Source: Gammaproteobacteria bacterium (GTDB lineage: Bacteria; Pseudomonadota; Gammaproteobacteria; HTCC5015). Taken from it: DNA of 64,000 nucleotides. A program made the translations under genes and the position numbers. Location: the NCBI GenBank assembly GCA_013817245.1, contig JACDDA010000002.1:218252-282251 (forward strand). Reading direction: 5' to 3'. The notes under the pieces are model-generated. The model was given only the letters and a program-made list of their open reading frames with translations, ran no database searches and had not been told where the DNA came from. Positions 17,947 to 25,718 of this stretch are shown here, in pieces. Position 1 is the first letter of the stretch, and each line of letters begins with the position of its first letter.

Positions 17947-18135
17947 GAGCAACCTCCGCAAATACCGTTGCAAACTTTCGACCTTGAACCAGAGGTTCAG
18001 GTGGGGAACGATGTCCGATCTTTAGGCTTCCCACTCGAGGTGGGCATGCACACGAACCGGGCAAACAATCCCCGGGGTACTAAAATAGGCTCAAGGATAT
18101 ACCCAGCTCACTATCGAATACCGCAGAGGTTACTC
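17947..18135 (-). ncRNA. ssrS: 6S RNA
   Basis: This RNA binds RNA polymerase holoenzyme with sigma 70 in stationary phase and serves as a template for short product RNAs. Read leftward, the ends GAGTAACCTCTGC (18135-18123) and GCGGAGGTTGCTC (17959-17947) pair to form the closing stem. The family hallmarks lie between them: CTTGAGCC in the 5' half, GTGTGCATGCCCAC, the hairpin GGGAAGCCTAAAG, and CACCTGAAC with GGTTCAAGG in the 3' half, which resemble Pseudomonas 6S RNA. It sits between zapA and fau, the classic place. The 5' end overlaps the zapA stop codon by 2 bases in this folding, so the exact mature ends are uncertain. Confidence 0.92.
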
Positions 18136-18454
18136 AACGATTTAATTCTAGTTCATTTTGTTCATTAATGGGATGTAAGACAGACGAGATGGATTGTTGC
18201 AGCCGACCAATATGGTCTGCTGCTTGTAGGCAATCATGCTCTAGCGTTTTAAGATTTAATAATTCACGGGTGATATTTAAAGCCGCCATCACTGCAATGC
18301 GGTCGGCGCCTAAGACTTTGCCGTTATCGCGAATTTCACGCATGCGCTGACTTAAATACTGTGCAGAAGCGCGTAAGGCATCCACTTCTTCTGCTGGGCA
18401 CGCTACTTGATATTCTTTATCTAAAATCGTAATTGTGACCGGCACACCACTCAT
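18134..18454 (-). CDS. zapA: Cell division protein ZapA
   Basis: ZapA bundles FtsZ filaments at the division site. The 106-residue protein has the family start VTITILDKEYQVACPAEE, followed by the dimer helix LRASAQYLSQRMREIRDN and the coiled coil ADRIAVMAALNITRELLNL. It overlaps the upstream coiled-coil gene by 4 bases and lies just before the 6S RNA gene, as in many gammaproteobacteria. Confidence 0.95.
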   Translation of the reverse strand: MSGVPVTITILDKEYQVACPAEEVDALRASAQYLSQRMREIRDNGKVLGADRIAVMAALNITRELLNLKTLEHDCLQAADHIGRLQQSISSVLHPINEQNELELNR

Positions 18455-18672
18455 GCGTTATTTTCCATCGTCTTTAGGCGACCGATCATGGCTTCAACAC
18501 GACTTCTCGCCATTTCATTTTTTTCGATTAGGCCTGCGCGTTCAGTCACCAGTTGAGTCTGCTGTTGGCGCAAAGAGTTATTTTCATCGCGCAAGCGCTG
18601 ACACAGCGCGAGTAATTCACGAAGCTGTAGATCGAGACCTTGTAGGTCTTGGGAAAGGTATTTGTTAGCCAT
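18451..18672 (-). CDS. Small coiled-coil protein, ZapB-like (TIGR02449 type)
   Basis: The 73-residue protein is a single long coiled coil with heptad leucines (LQGLDLQLRELLALCQRLRD, then NNSLRQQQTQLVTERAGL). Its size and place directly before zapA match a conserved family of unknown function sometimes called zapB-like. It overlaps zapA by 4 bases (ATGA). The ATG at 18672 is chosen because the coiled coil begins right after it and because longer readings add a sequence without family character. A role with ZapA in division is an inference from linkage. Confidence 0.85.
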   Translation of the reverse strand: MANKYLSQDLQGLDLQLRELLALCQRLRDENNSLRQQQTQLVTERAGLIEKNEMARSRVEAMIGRLKTMENNA

Positions 18673-18804
18673 GGCGAAAATGGTATGCCCCGTCTTAACG
18701 TTGGTCAACAGCGGAAACAAAATTCCTAAACTGAGTTGAGTATTTTGGCGATTCAGGCAGGAATGGTAGCATTGGCGCCTAACGAACGCATGGGTTGTTA
18801 ACGA

Positions 18805-19362
18805 ATGAATTACATTGATATTCAAGACGATATTGACGATGTCAGCAGCAGTAGCTCTGCGGCTGAATGTCATGGTGCATTGTGCGGCATGTTCTGCGCG
18901 GGTATGCCGGTAGATGAGCAGCATTGGGCGAAAATTGCATTACATGTTGAGCAATTAGAATATTTGCCAATCAACTTGCAGAATTTGTTTAATGAAACCC
19001 AACAGCAATTAGATGGACCGGAGCTCGCTTTTAATTTGTTATTGCCGGATGACGATGCGGTTTTAGGTTTACGTGTCGATGCTTTGCGTGATTGGTGTAG
19101 CGGATTTTTATATGGCTTGGCCGCTGCTGGGGTCGATCCTAACGCCTTATCTGATGATGAAGAAAACTTACAAGACACGGCAGAGTTATTGCAAGATTTT
19201 ATGGAAATCACTCGCATGGCAGAACCCGATGATGAAAGCGATGAAGAAAATGCGTTTGCGGTCGAAGAAATCACCGAATATGTGCGGATGGGCGTGTTAT
19301 TAATTAATGAAGAACTACGCCCACGCCATCAACAGGACGCGCCGCGTCAATATTTACATTAA
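18805..19362 (+). CDS. ygfB: YgfB/YecA family protein (UPF0149)
   Basis: The 185-residue helical protein starts with DIDDVSSSSSAAECHGALCG, the hallmark of the family, followed by a long region with WCSGFLYGL and the acidic stretch near residues 110-145 (DDEENLQDTAELLQDF, then EPDDESDEEN). YgfB in Pseudomonas aeruginosa is known to affect expression of AmpDh3 and beta-lactam resistance, but whether that applies here is unknown. It is divergent from the zapB-like gene and lies 29 bases before pepP, the usual order ygfB-pepP-ubiH-ubiI. Confidence 0.92.
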   Translation: MNYIDIQDDIDDVSSSSSAAECHGALCGMFCAGMPVDEQHWAKIALHVEQLEYLPINLQNLFNETQQQLDGPELAFNLLLPDDDAVLGLRVDALRDWCSGFLYGLAAAGVDPNALSDDEENLQDTAELLQDFMEITRMAEPDDESDEENAFAVEEITEYVRMGVLLINEELRPRHQQDAPRQYLH

Positions 19363-19391
19363 TTCAGCCTATTGAAAAACCGAGTAGCGTA

Positions 19392-20696
19392 ATGAGCACA
19401 GATGAATTTGTTCGTCGTCGTCGACAATTAATGCGCAGTATCGGCAGCGATGCAATTGCCGTCATTCCTGCGGCACCTGAACGGATTCGTAATCGCGATG
19501 CGTATTACAGCTATCGTCAAGACAGTGATTTTCTCTACATCAGCGGCTTTAACGAACCGGAAGCGGTGTTGGTATTAGTGCCGGGTCGGCCACAAGGCGA
19601 ATACATTTTATTTTGTCGTGAAAAAGATCCTGAAAAAGAAACTTGGGACGGTCGCCGCGCAGGTCAAGAAGGCGCAACGGCGCAATACGGTGCAGATGAT
19701 TCGTTTCCGATTAGCGATTTAGACGACATCTTGCCCGGTTTAATGGAAAACCGTGAAAAAGTGTATTACACGATGGGCCGTTACGCCGACTTCGATAAAC
19801 AAATGATGGTGTGGTTGAATCGCTTGCGTGAACAAAGTCGCGCGGGCGTGCATGCACCGAATGAATTTGTGTCGTTGGAATTCATTTTAAATGAAATGCG
19901 TTTATTTAAATCGCGCGCCGAAATCCGTTTAATGCGTAAAGCCGCTAAAATCGCTTGTGACGCACACAAACGCGCTATGCAAGCGTGTCGCCCCGGTATG
20001 ATGGAATATGCCGTAGAAGCAGAACTGTTGTATGAGTTTCGTCGTAACGGCGCACAGACGGCTTATTCATCAATTGTAGGTGGTGGTGCTAATGGCTGCA
20101 TTTTGCATTACGTTGAAAACAATGCTGAATTAAACAACGGTGATTTATTGTTAATTGATGCGGGTGCTGAATATGAAGGTTACGCTTCCGATATCACGCG
20201 TACCTTTCCTATCAATGGTTGTTTTAATGATGCACAACGCGCGGTCTATGAAATTGTCTTAAACGCACAATACGCAGCGATTGCTGCCGCCATTCCAGGT
20301 AATCATTGGAATGATCCACACGATGCGGCGGTAAAAGTATTAACCCAAGGTTTGATTGATTTGGGTTTATTAAAAGGCGATTGCGCGCAATTAATTCAAG
20401 ACGGAGGATATAGACGTTTTTATATGCATCGCACGGGTCATTGGTTGGGTTTGGATGTGCACGATGTCGGCGATTACAAAATTGACGATGCCTGGCGTTT
20501 ACTCGAACCCGGCATGGTATTAACCGTGGAACCTGGTTTATATATTAATGCGGCCAATGACATTCCTGAAAAATTTCACAACATCGGTATTCGCATTGAA
20601 GACGATGTGTTGATCACTCGCGAAGGCCATGAAGTGTTAACCGCGCAAGCGCCCAAAACGGTGGCTGATATAGAAGCGATCATGGCGCACGCTTGA
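19392..20696 (+). CDS. pepP: Xaa-Pro aminopeptidase
   Basis: PepP removes N-terminal residues that precede proline, using two manganese ions. The 434-residue enzyme has an N-terminal creatinase-like domain (RRRQLMRSIGSDAIAVIPAA) and a C-terminal pita-bread domain. Metal ligands are seen in IDAGAEYEGYASDITRTFP (two Asp), MHRTGHWLGLDVHD (His), VEPGLYI (Glu) and IGIRIEDDV (Glu). It is soluble and cytoplasmic. The stop lies about 20 bases before the ubiH start, so it is in one operon with the ubiquinone genes. Confidence 0.97.
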   Translation: MSTDEFVRRRRQLMRSIGSDAIAVIPAAPERIRNRDAYYSYRQDSDFLYISGFNEPEAVLVLVPGRPQGEYILFCREKDPEKETWDGRRAGQEGATAQYGADDSFPISDLDDILPGLMENREKVYYTMGRYADFDKQMMVWLNRLREQSRAGVHAPNEFVSLEFILNEMRLFKSRAEIRLMRKAAKIACDAHKRAMQACRPGMMEYAVEAELLYEFRRNGAQTAYSSIVGGGANGCILHYVENNAELNNGDLLLIDAGAEYEGYASDITRTFPINGCFNDAQRAVYEIVLNAQYAAIAAAIPGNHWNDPHDAAVKVLTQGLIDLGLLKGDCAQLIQDGGYRRFYMHRTGHWLGLDVHDVGDYKIDDAWRLLEPGMVLTVEPGLYINAANDIPEKFHNIGIRIEDDVLITREGHEVLTAQAPKTVADIEAIMAHA

Positions 20697-20716
20697 CCCT
20701 ATGTCTGCACACTCTT

Positions 20717-21994
20717 ATGTCTGAAAAAACGGTTGATATTGCCATTGTTGGTGGCGGCATGGTCGGCGCCACGCTGGCGCTGGCGTTAGCGCAGTACACA
20801 AAATTTAGTATTGCCGTCATCGAAGTGCAGCCGTTAACCGCCGCAGCGCCACAAGAGCAATCGAATCATTACGATGAACGCACCGTTGCATTAAGCGAGG
20901 GCTCAAAGCGTTTTTTAGCAGCCTTATCGTTATGGGATTTGTTAGCCGCACATGCCGCGCCAATCACCACGGTGCACGTTTCTGCGCAAGGTCAATTCGG
21001 CGCCACGCGCATTCACGCTGCAGATGAAAACGTTCCCGCATTAGGTTATGTCGTACCGAATCGCGCTTACGGCGCCGCTGTTGCGCAGTTAATTAAAAAA
21101 AATAATAGCGTTATTCAATGGCGCGCACCCGCACGTGTTCAAGCACTGCAATTACATACAGACGATATTGTGTTGCAGCTCGATGCTGCTGGCGTGAATA
21201 ACATCTTGCGCGCGCGCCTGGTTATTGCGGCTGACGGCAGTGAATCGAGTATTCGTGAGCAACTACAATTGCCGATTGAAAGCTTGGATTATCAACAAAC
21301 CGCAATCATTGCGAATCTATCATTAAGTCGTGCGCATCACGGCCAAGCCTTTGAACGTTTTACCGCACAAGGCCCGATTGCGTTGTTGCCCTTACGTGCA
21401 TTACCGCAACAAGCATCGCGTGCTGCATTGGTGTGGACATTACCCACATCTATTGCAACTGACATGTTAGCGTTAAGTGATGCAGAATTTTGTCAGCGCT
21501 TACAAGTCGAATTTGGTTGGCGTTTAGGGCGCATTCAACACGCAGGTGTGCGCCAAGCGTATCCTTTGCATAGACAACAATTATTGCAACGGCGCGTTGA
21601 TCGTCTGGTGTTTATTGGTAATGCCGCGCAAACCGTGCATCCGGTTGCGGGCCAAGGTTTAAATCTTGCATTGCGGGATGTTATGCAACTCGTTGAACAA
21701 TTATCGCAACAAGACACAGATGCAGGTAATGCAACATTATTACAACATTTTGTAGATGCCTGCGAGGCAGATCGACAAACCACTTTGGCCGTTACGCATG
21801 GCTTAATTAAAGGTTTTGTTGCATTGCCTGCGCCATTAACGCAAATGCGCGCATTAGGCTTGGGCGTGTTATCAATGCTGCCGTTTTTAAAACAGCCATT
21901 AACTCGTCGCATGATGGGCATGGGCGCAGCCATGTCACCGTTACTACGCGATCACATCCAAGATTCTTTGCAAAATAAGCAGCCTGCGCCATGA
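20717..21994 (+). CDS. ubiH: 2-polyprenyl-6-methoxyphenol hydroxylase
   Basis: UbiH is an FAD monooxygenase of ubiquinone synthesis. FAD-binding marks are the Rossmann loop AIVGGGMVGATLALALA, the DG motif VIAADGSESSIREQL, and GNAAQTVHPVAGQGLNLALRD. The region DERTVALSEGSKRFL is typical of UbiH. The ATG at 20717 gives 425 residues; an in-frame TTG at 20693 inside pepP is less likely. It overlaps ubiI by 4 bases. Confidence 0.93.
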   Translation: MSEKTVDIAIVGGGMVGATLALALAQYTKFSIAVIEVQPLTAAAPQEQSNHYDERTVALSEGSKRFLAALSLWDLLAAHAAPITTVHVSAQGQFGATRIHAADENVPALGYVVPNRAYGAAVAQLIKKNNSVIQWRAPARVQALQLHTDDIVLQLDAAGVNNILRARLVIAADGSESSIREQLQLPIESLDYQQTAIIANLSLSRAHHGQAFERFTAQGPIALLPLRALPQQASRAALVWTLPTSIATDMLALSDAEFCQRLQVEFGWRLGRIQHAGVRQAYPLHRQQLLQRRVDRLVFIGNAAQTVHPVAGQGLNLALRDVMQLVEQLSQQDTDAGNATLLQHFVDACEADRQTTLAVTHGLIKGFVALPAPLTQMRALGLGVLSMLPFLKQPLTRRMMGMGAAMSPLLRDHIQDSLQNKQPAP

Positions 21995-23196
21995 GTGCAG
22001 CGACATTGAATCGTGAAATGATTGATGTGCTAATCGTAGGCGCGGGCATTACTGGCAGCTTATTAGCACTACAATTACGCGACGCCGGTTTAAACGTTCA
22101 CATTATTGAAGCCGCAGCAGCGCCCGTGCATACGCTTAAACCACAAAACGAATACAGCCTGCGTGTATCCGCCATCAGTCCCGCATCAGTAACTGCTTTG
22201 CAAAGTGTCAATGCGTGGCGACATTTGCCGCAACAACGCATCATGGCTTATCAACGCATGACCGTTTGGGAAAGTCATGGTGCGGCCGAAATTAATTTTA
22301 GCGCTACTGAGATTTGGCAAGATCAATTAGGTTTTATTATTGAAAACGATGAATTGCAATTAGCGCTGCTGCAAGAAATAAATCAAAGCATGGCGCACAC
22401 GATTCATTTTGAATTACAACCTTTGAATTACACCATCACAGACGATGCAATTAACGTGCTTTTATCCAACGGTGAAACCTGTCGCGCGCGTTTAGTCATA
22501 GGTGCAGATGGTGCGCGTTCACCGTGGCGTGCGGCGATCAGTAGTAATCTAGCGATGAAATCCTATTTTCAAAAAGCCATCGTCGCGCAAGTGCGCACCG
22601 AACACGCGCATCAAAACACGGCATGGCAACGATTTTTGTCAGGCGGGCCCTTAGCTTTTTTACCATTAGCCGATGGCAGTAGTTCCATCGTCTGGTCATT
22701 ACCGCAAGCACAAGCAGCGCACTATTTAGCAGAAAGCGAGACTGAGTTTTGTGATGCATTAAGTCGCGCGCTCGATTTTCGTTTAGGCAAAGTGCTTAGC
22801 TGCGGCACGCGTGCTGCATTTGCTTTGCAACATCTTCACGCCGATCACTACGTCGCACCGCATGTCGCGTTAATAGGCGATGCTGCGCATGTTGTGCATC
22901 CACTCGCAGGCCAAGGCGTTAATTTAGGCATAGCGGATGCCGTGTGTTTAGCGGATGTTTTACGAGTAGCTGCGCAACAGAATAAAAAACAGCTGGGTGA
23001 TCTCTCAGTACTAAAACGCTACGAACAACAACGCCGCGTGATGAACGCAACCATGAGTCTGGCGTTAGATGGTTTGCATCATTTGTATATCAACCAACAT
23101 CCGCTGGCGATTTGGTTGCGTAACACCGGCGTTAACGCGATAGAGCATTTGCCGATGTTGAAACGGTTGTTGATGCAACAGGCCATGAGGACATAA
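21991..23196 (+). CDS. ubiI: 2-polyprenylphenol hydroxylase, UbiI family
   Basis: This 401-residue FAD monooxygenase (VisC/UbiI group) hydroxylates carbon 5 of the ubiquinone ring. It shows VLIVGAGITGSLLALQLRD, LRVSAISPASVTAL, ENDELQLALLQ, VIGADGARSPWR and LIGDAAHVVHPLAGQGVNLG. It is a paralogue of the adjacent ubiH, and the pair overlaps as ATGA. UbiI, UbiM and UbiL are hard to tell apart by eye, so the exact position of hydroxylation is an inference from synteny. Confidence 0.9.
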   Translation: MSAATLNREMIDVLIVGAGITGSLLALQLRDAGLNVHIIEAAAAPVHTLKPQNEYSLRVSAISPASVTALQSVNAWRHLPQQRIMAYQRMTVWESHGAAEINFSATEIWQDQLGFIIENDELQLALLQEINQSMAHTIHFELQPLNYTITDDAINVLLSNGETCRARLVIGADGARSPWRAAISSNLAMKSYFQKAIVAQVRTEHAHQNTAWQRFLSGGPLAFLPLADGSSSIVWSLPQAQAAHYLAESETEFCDALSRALDFRLGKVLSCGTRAAFALQHLHADHYVAPHVALIGDAAHVVHPLAGQGVNLGIADAVCLADVLRVAAQQNKKQLGDLSVLKRYEQQRRVMNATMSLALDGLHHLYINQHPLAIWLRNTGVNAIEHLPMLKRLLMQQAMRT

Positions 23197-23223
23197 CGCT
23201 GGGGGATTTTTTGAAGTTATATG

Positions 23224-23262
23224 TAGCCTGGATGGAGCCGAATTTATTCGGCGGAATCCGGG
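23224..23262. repeat. REP-like hairpin, copy 1
   Basis: The outer arms CCTGGAT and ATCCGGG enclose GCCGAAT-TT-ATTCGGC. The same core returns at 32366-32397 next to the RHS gene with only a few changes, so this is a dispersed repeat of the genome. Confidence 0.7.
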
Positions 23263-23388
23263 AAGATTTTTGCATCAATATGCTCTATTCAAGCTCGGTT
23301 TTGTAGGCTGGGTTGAACAAAGTGATACCCAACGTTTATTTATAAAAAAGATAAAAGCATTTTATTAGCCGGTTGCGCACCGGCGGGC

Positions 23389-23420
23389 GGTTACTTTCTT
23401 GTCGCGACAAGAAAGTAACC
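23389..23420. repeat. Perfect 32-bp palindrome
   Basis: GGTTACTTTCTTGTCG is followed at once by its exact reverse complement, giving 16-bp arms without a loop. It opens the compound repeat element and is flanked by GCGGGC and AAAGAAGCGC, a context common in proteobacterial intergenic repeats. Confidence 0.85.
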
Positions 23421-23445
23421 AAAGAAGCGCTCCCCGATGTCACGT

Positions 23446-23580
23446 ACTGGAATGGAATAAAATTCCATTCCAGTATTCCTTCGTCATCTTTAAAGGCTGA
23501 CGCGTCGCCTCAACGCAACATCCTGTTGCGATCGGCTCACCTGAACATCCCTGTTCAGGTGTCGCTAGCCTTTAAATCTT
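23446..23580. repeat. Multi-hairpin part of the compound repeat
   Basis: Four inverted repeats follow the 32-bp palindrome. ACTGGAATGGAAT pairs with its complement at 23462-23474. CGCAACA pairs with TGTTGCG (23514-23530, loop TCC). CACCTGAACA pairs with TGTTCAGGTG (23538-23561, loop TCCC). TTTAAAGGCT near 23490 can close the last two by pairing with AGCCTTTAAA near 23567. The sum looks like a structured RNA or a miniature mobile element. Confidence 0.65.
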
Positions 23581-23628
23581 CCTCAGCGTGTCATAACGGG
23601 CATTAATCGCTAATTTCATAGCAATTAA

Positions 23629-24564
23629 TTAAATTATTTCCAGGTTTCTAATGCCAAAAGGTATGTGAACAGAAGGTATATTCTTGGCGACAGGATCTAT
23701 ATGTTTCATTTGATCATCAAAAAATATATGAGGTTTCAACACTTGGAGAATGTTATTTTTTTCCACTCCTCCTAAGAAAAATGTTTCGTCGGGCAATACG
23801 CCCCATTCATTAAGGGTAGTAATTACTCTTTGGTGTGCTGGCGCACCTCGTGCCGTGATAATAGCAATCCGAATTATTCTCTTATAATCGTTTTCGTTGC
23901 GTTCTTTTTTAATTTCCATTTTTTGTAAAGCGGATAATTTTTTAAAGAAGTCGCTTAATGGGCCGGGATTGTGAGAAGTGTCCACATTTTTATTTTCATA
24001 GTCGTGAAAGTCATCTAGATTTTCTTGTCGTTGATATTGTGTTTCTGCTTCGTCGTCCGCAATTACTCCGTCAAAATCAAAAGCAACACGCAGTTCGTTA
24101 TCGGTTTCGGCATCTGTGAACTCAGAAGGAATAACAGTACCTGCTGGGTACCCTGCTTTAATAGCTTCCTTAGCATCAGAGGCATTAGCGGACAAGAACA
24201 GAGACACGTTAAAGGCTGGAATGTATTTGTAGGGTGATTTGCCTGATAAAAATGCTGCTCTTGTAATATCTAGCCCATAGTGTTTGATAGAATTAAATAC
24301 TCTTTGGCCTGTATCCGGATCATTTCTTGAAAGTAAGATGACCTCAACCGGCATATCTTCTTGATGATTTTTGTTGATGCCAAGAAATCTTTTTATAAAA
24401 GAAAAGGCCACACCTTTTTGTAAAACAACATCCAGGTTTTTTTTTTGATGTTCTCTGTATTTTTCTTCTCCCTCTGCCACAAAAATGGCATGAGACTCTT
24501 CTAAGTCAAACAAGGCGCTAGAAGCTATGCCTATAACTAGTTTTTTATTTATAAGGTAGGCCAT
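23629..24564 (-). CDS. 5'-nucleotidase (cytosolic, PF06189 type)
   Basis: The 311-residue protein matches the family of bacterial relatives of cytosolic 5'-nucleotidase I. Recognisable parts are LVIGIASSALFDLEESHAIF at the start, VILLSRNDPDTGQRVFNSI, RAAFLSGKSPYKYIPAF, SLFLSANASDAKEAI, the HAD nucleophile site RVAFDFDGVIADDEAE near residue 166, and TARGAPAHQRVITTL and FLGGVEKNNIL. It should dephosphorylate nucleoside monophosphates. It ends among the repeat elements and lies 29 bases after the glutaredoxin gene. The gene is more AT-rich than its neighbours, so transfer is possible. Confidence 0.88.
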   Translation of the reverse strand: MAYLINKKLVIGIASSALFDLEESHAIFVAEGEEKYREHQKKNLDVVLQKGVAFSFIKRFLGINKNHQEDMPVEVILLSRNDPDTGQRVFNSIKHYGLDITRAAFLSGKSPYKYIPAFNVSLFLSANASDAKEAIKAGYPAGTVIPSEFTDAETDNELRVAFDFDGVIADDEAETQYQRQENLDDFHDYENKNVDTSHNPGPLSDFFKKLSALQKMEIKKERNENDYKRIIRIAIITARGAPAHQRVITTLNEWGVLPDETFFLGGVEKNNILQVLKPHIFFDDQMKHIDPVAKNIPSVHIPFGIRNLEII

Positions 24565-24593
24565 TCTTGATCCTTCTGAAGAATAATTTCAGG

Positions 24594-25088
24594 TTAATTT
24601 TTCTTTTTGGCAGGCGCTTTTGGTTGGTACATCGCCATAAAATGACTCGGCGAAAATCCGCTCATACGTTGTTCGCCGACTAGAATTAATGGCACGCCTC
24701 TGCCATTTAAGCGTTGGTATTCTTGTGCGGCTACAGCTGATGTTTCGATGTCGTATTCGCTGTAGGCAATATTATTTTTTTGAAAAAAATGCTTGGCTGT
24801 TTTGCAAACGCCGCACCAGCTCGTGCTGTACATAATCACTTTAGGTGTTTTGGGTTTTTGTTCGCTGACGGGCATGTCGCCAGGAATTCCTGCGCCATAG
24901 TTGCTGACTTTGCCTTCAATATTTTTTTCTTGTTGGTCTGCGGGTACGGTTTCGCCGTAATGTACTTGGCCGTTAGCGTCGATCCATTTGTGTAATTCGC
25001 CGCTATAGGTGTAGTGGCTTATCATGGCTAATAAAAATAATGCAGCACTGTGTAGTGCGAAGTATTTAGTTTTCATAAAAGTGTTCAT
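24594..25088 (-). CDS. Exported DUF4124-glutaredoxin fusion protein
   Basis: The 164-residue protein has a hydrophobic signal segment (residues about 8-28). A DUF4124-type domain follows (ELHKWIDANGQVHYGETVPA), then a linker rich in Pro and Lys. The C-terminal half is a glutaredoxin fold with the redox motif Cys-Gly-Val-Cys in YSTSWCGVCKTAKHFF, and the cis-proline region GRGVPLILVG. The sequence suggests a periplasmic thiol-disulfide protein. An in-frame ATG 12 bases downstream is an alternative start. It may be co-transcribed with the 5'-nucleotidase gene. Confidence 0.85.
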   Translation of the reverse strand: MNTFMKTKYFALHSAALFLLAMISHYTYSGELHKWIDANGQVHYGETVPADQQEKNIEGKVSNYGAGIPGDMPVSEQKPKTPKVIMYSTSWCGVCKTAKHFFQKNNIAYSEYDIETSAVAAQEYQRLNGRGVPLILVGEQRMSGFSPSHFMAMYQPKAPAKKKN

Positions 25089-25365
25089 TTTTATTAAATT
25101 CCATTTGCAGACGTTGTTATGTAACGATGATTAAATTTGCATGGCTACATATAGTGTAATGAAGCATGCGGTTGTTTGTATGACGGCGGCAATTTTTGCA
25201 TATTGGGCAGTAGTAAAACCCACGGGACTAACAGTTTAGATGAGTTCAGGACTTCTGACTGCTGTTTGGTTTGGCCGTTGAGAGGCTTATTTCGGCAAAA
25301 TGGCGGGTTTTTAGGGTTCCGGCTGGACTGATTGGGCTGGTATAGTAGCCGCCACCAGTTATGCT
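25089..25365. promoter_or_regulatory. Upstream region of the glycine riboswitch
   Basis: No gene is seen in these bases between the leftward glutaredoxin gene and the riboswitch. A possible -10 box TATAGT lies at 25341-25346, 20 bases before the first riboswitch stem, but a good -35 is not visible. Confidence 0.3.
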
Positions 25366-25649
25366 GGTTTTTGCAGGAGAGATTCGCCGTTCAGTTTTAT
25401 GATTGGCGGACGCCGAAGGCGCAACCCACCCGGAAACGCTCAGGCAAAAGGACTGCAAAAACCGTCAATGATGTGGTGTTGGAAGCCCCTTCGCTAAGAT
25501 GGGGTAGCTGCACTATATATATAGACAAACTGGCTCTGGAGAGTGGCACCCCTTATGAAGATAAGCAGGGCGGTAGCCCACCGAAGGTGACGGCAATACC
25601 CTTTATTTTCAATGCGGGTATTCCCAATCTCTCAGGTTCCCGGACAGAG
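25366..25649 (+). promoter_or_regulatory. Tandem glycine riboswitch controlling the gcv operon
   Basis: Two aptamers of the glycine riboswitch lie before gcvT. Aptamer 1 is closed by an 11-bp stem (25366-25376 with 25453-25463) and holds CAGGAGAGA, GCCGAAGGCGCAA and CTCAGGCAAAAGGAC. Aptamer 2 is closed by CTCTG (25534-25538) with CAGAG (25645-25649) and holds CTGGAGAGTGG, CCACCGAAGGTGA and CTCTCAGGTTCCCGGAC. Such pairs switch the glycine cleavage operon on when glycine is high. The bases between the aptamers (25464-25533, about 70) are far longer than the usual dozen, and contain CTATATATATAG and a CCCC/GGGG hairpin. Confidence 0.92.
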
Positions 25650-25718
25650 GGGTGACGATCGGCCAAACAGCTCGACGTTTTCTTTAATTATTGCGGCCGA
25701 CACTCAACGGGAGCCTAC

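Larger units (their letters stand above)
23197..23628. repeat. Cluster of palindromic intergenic repeats downstream of ubiI
   Basis: No gene is supported in these 432 bases between two converging genes. Three different repeat types sit in line. The first is a TAGCCTGGAT...ATCCGGG hairpin at 23224-23262. The second is a TAGGCTGGGTT...ACCCAACG element at 23305-23337. The third is a compound element from 23385 to about 23580 with five nested or serial hairpins. Elements like these are common intergenic repeats in proteobacteria. They are described one by one below. Confidence 0.75.

Noticed and set aside
23373-23606. 77-codon plus-strand frame after ubiI
   Set aside because: It lies wholly within palindromic repeats; the codons reflect hairpin arms, not protein.
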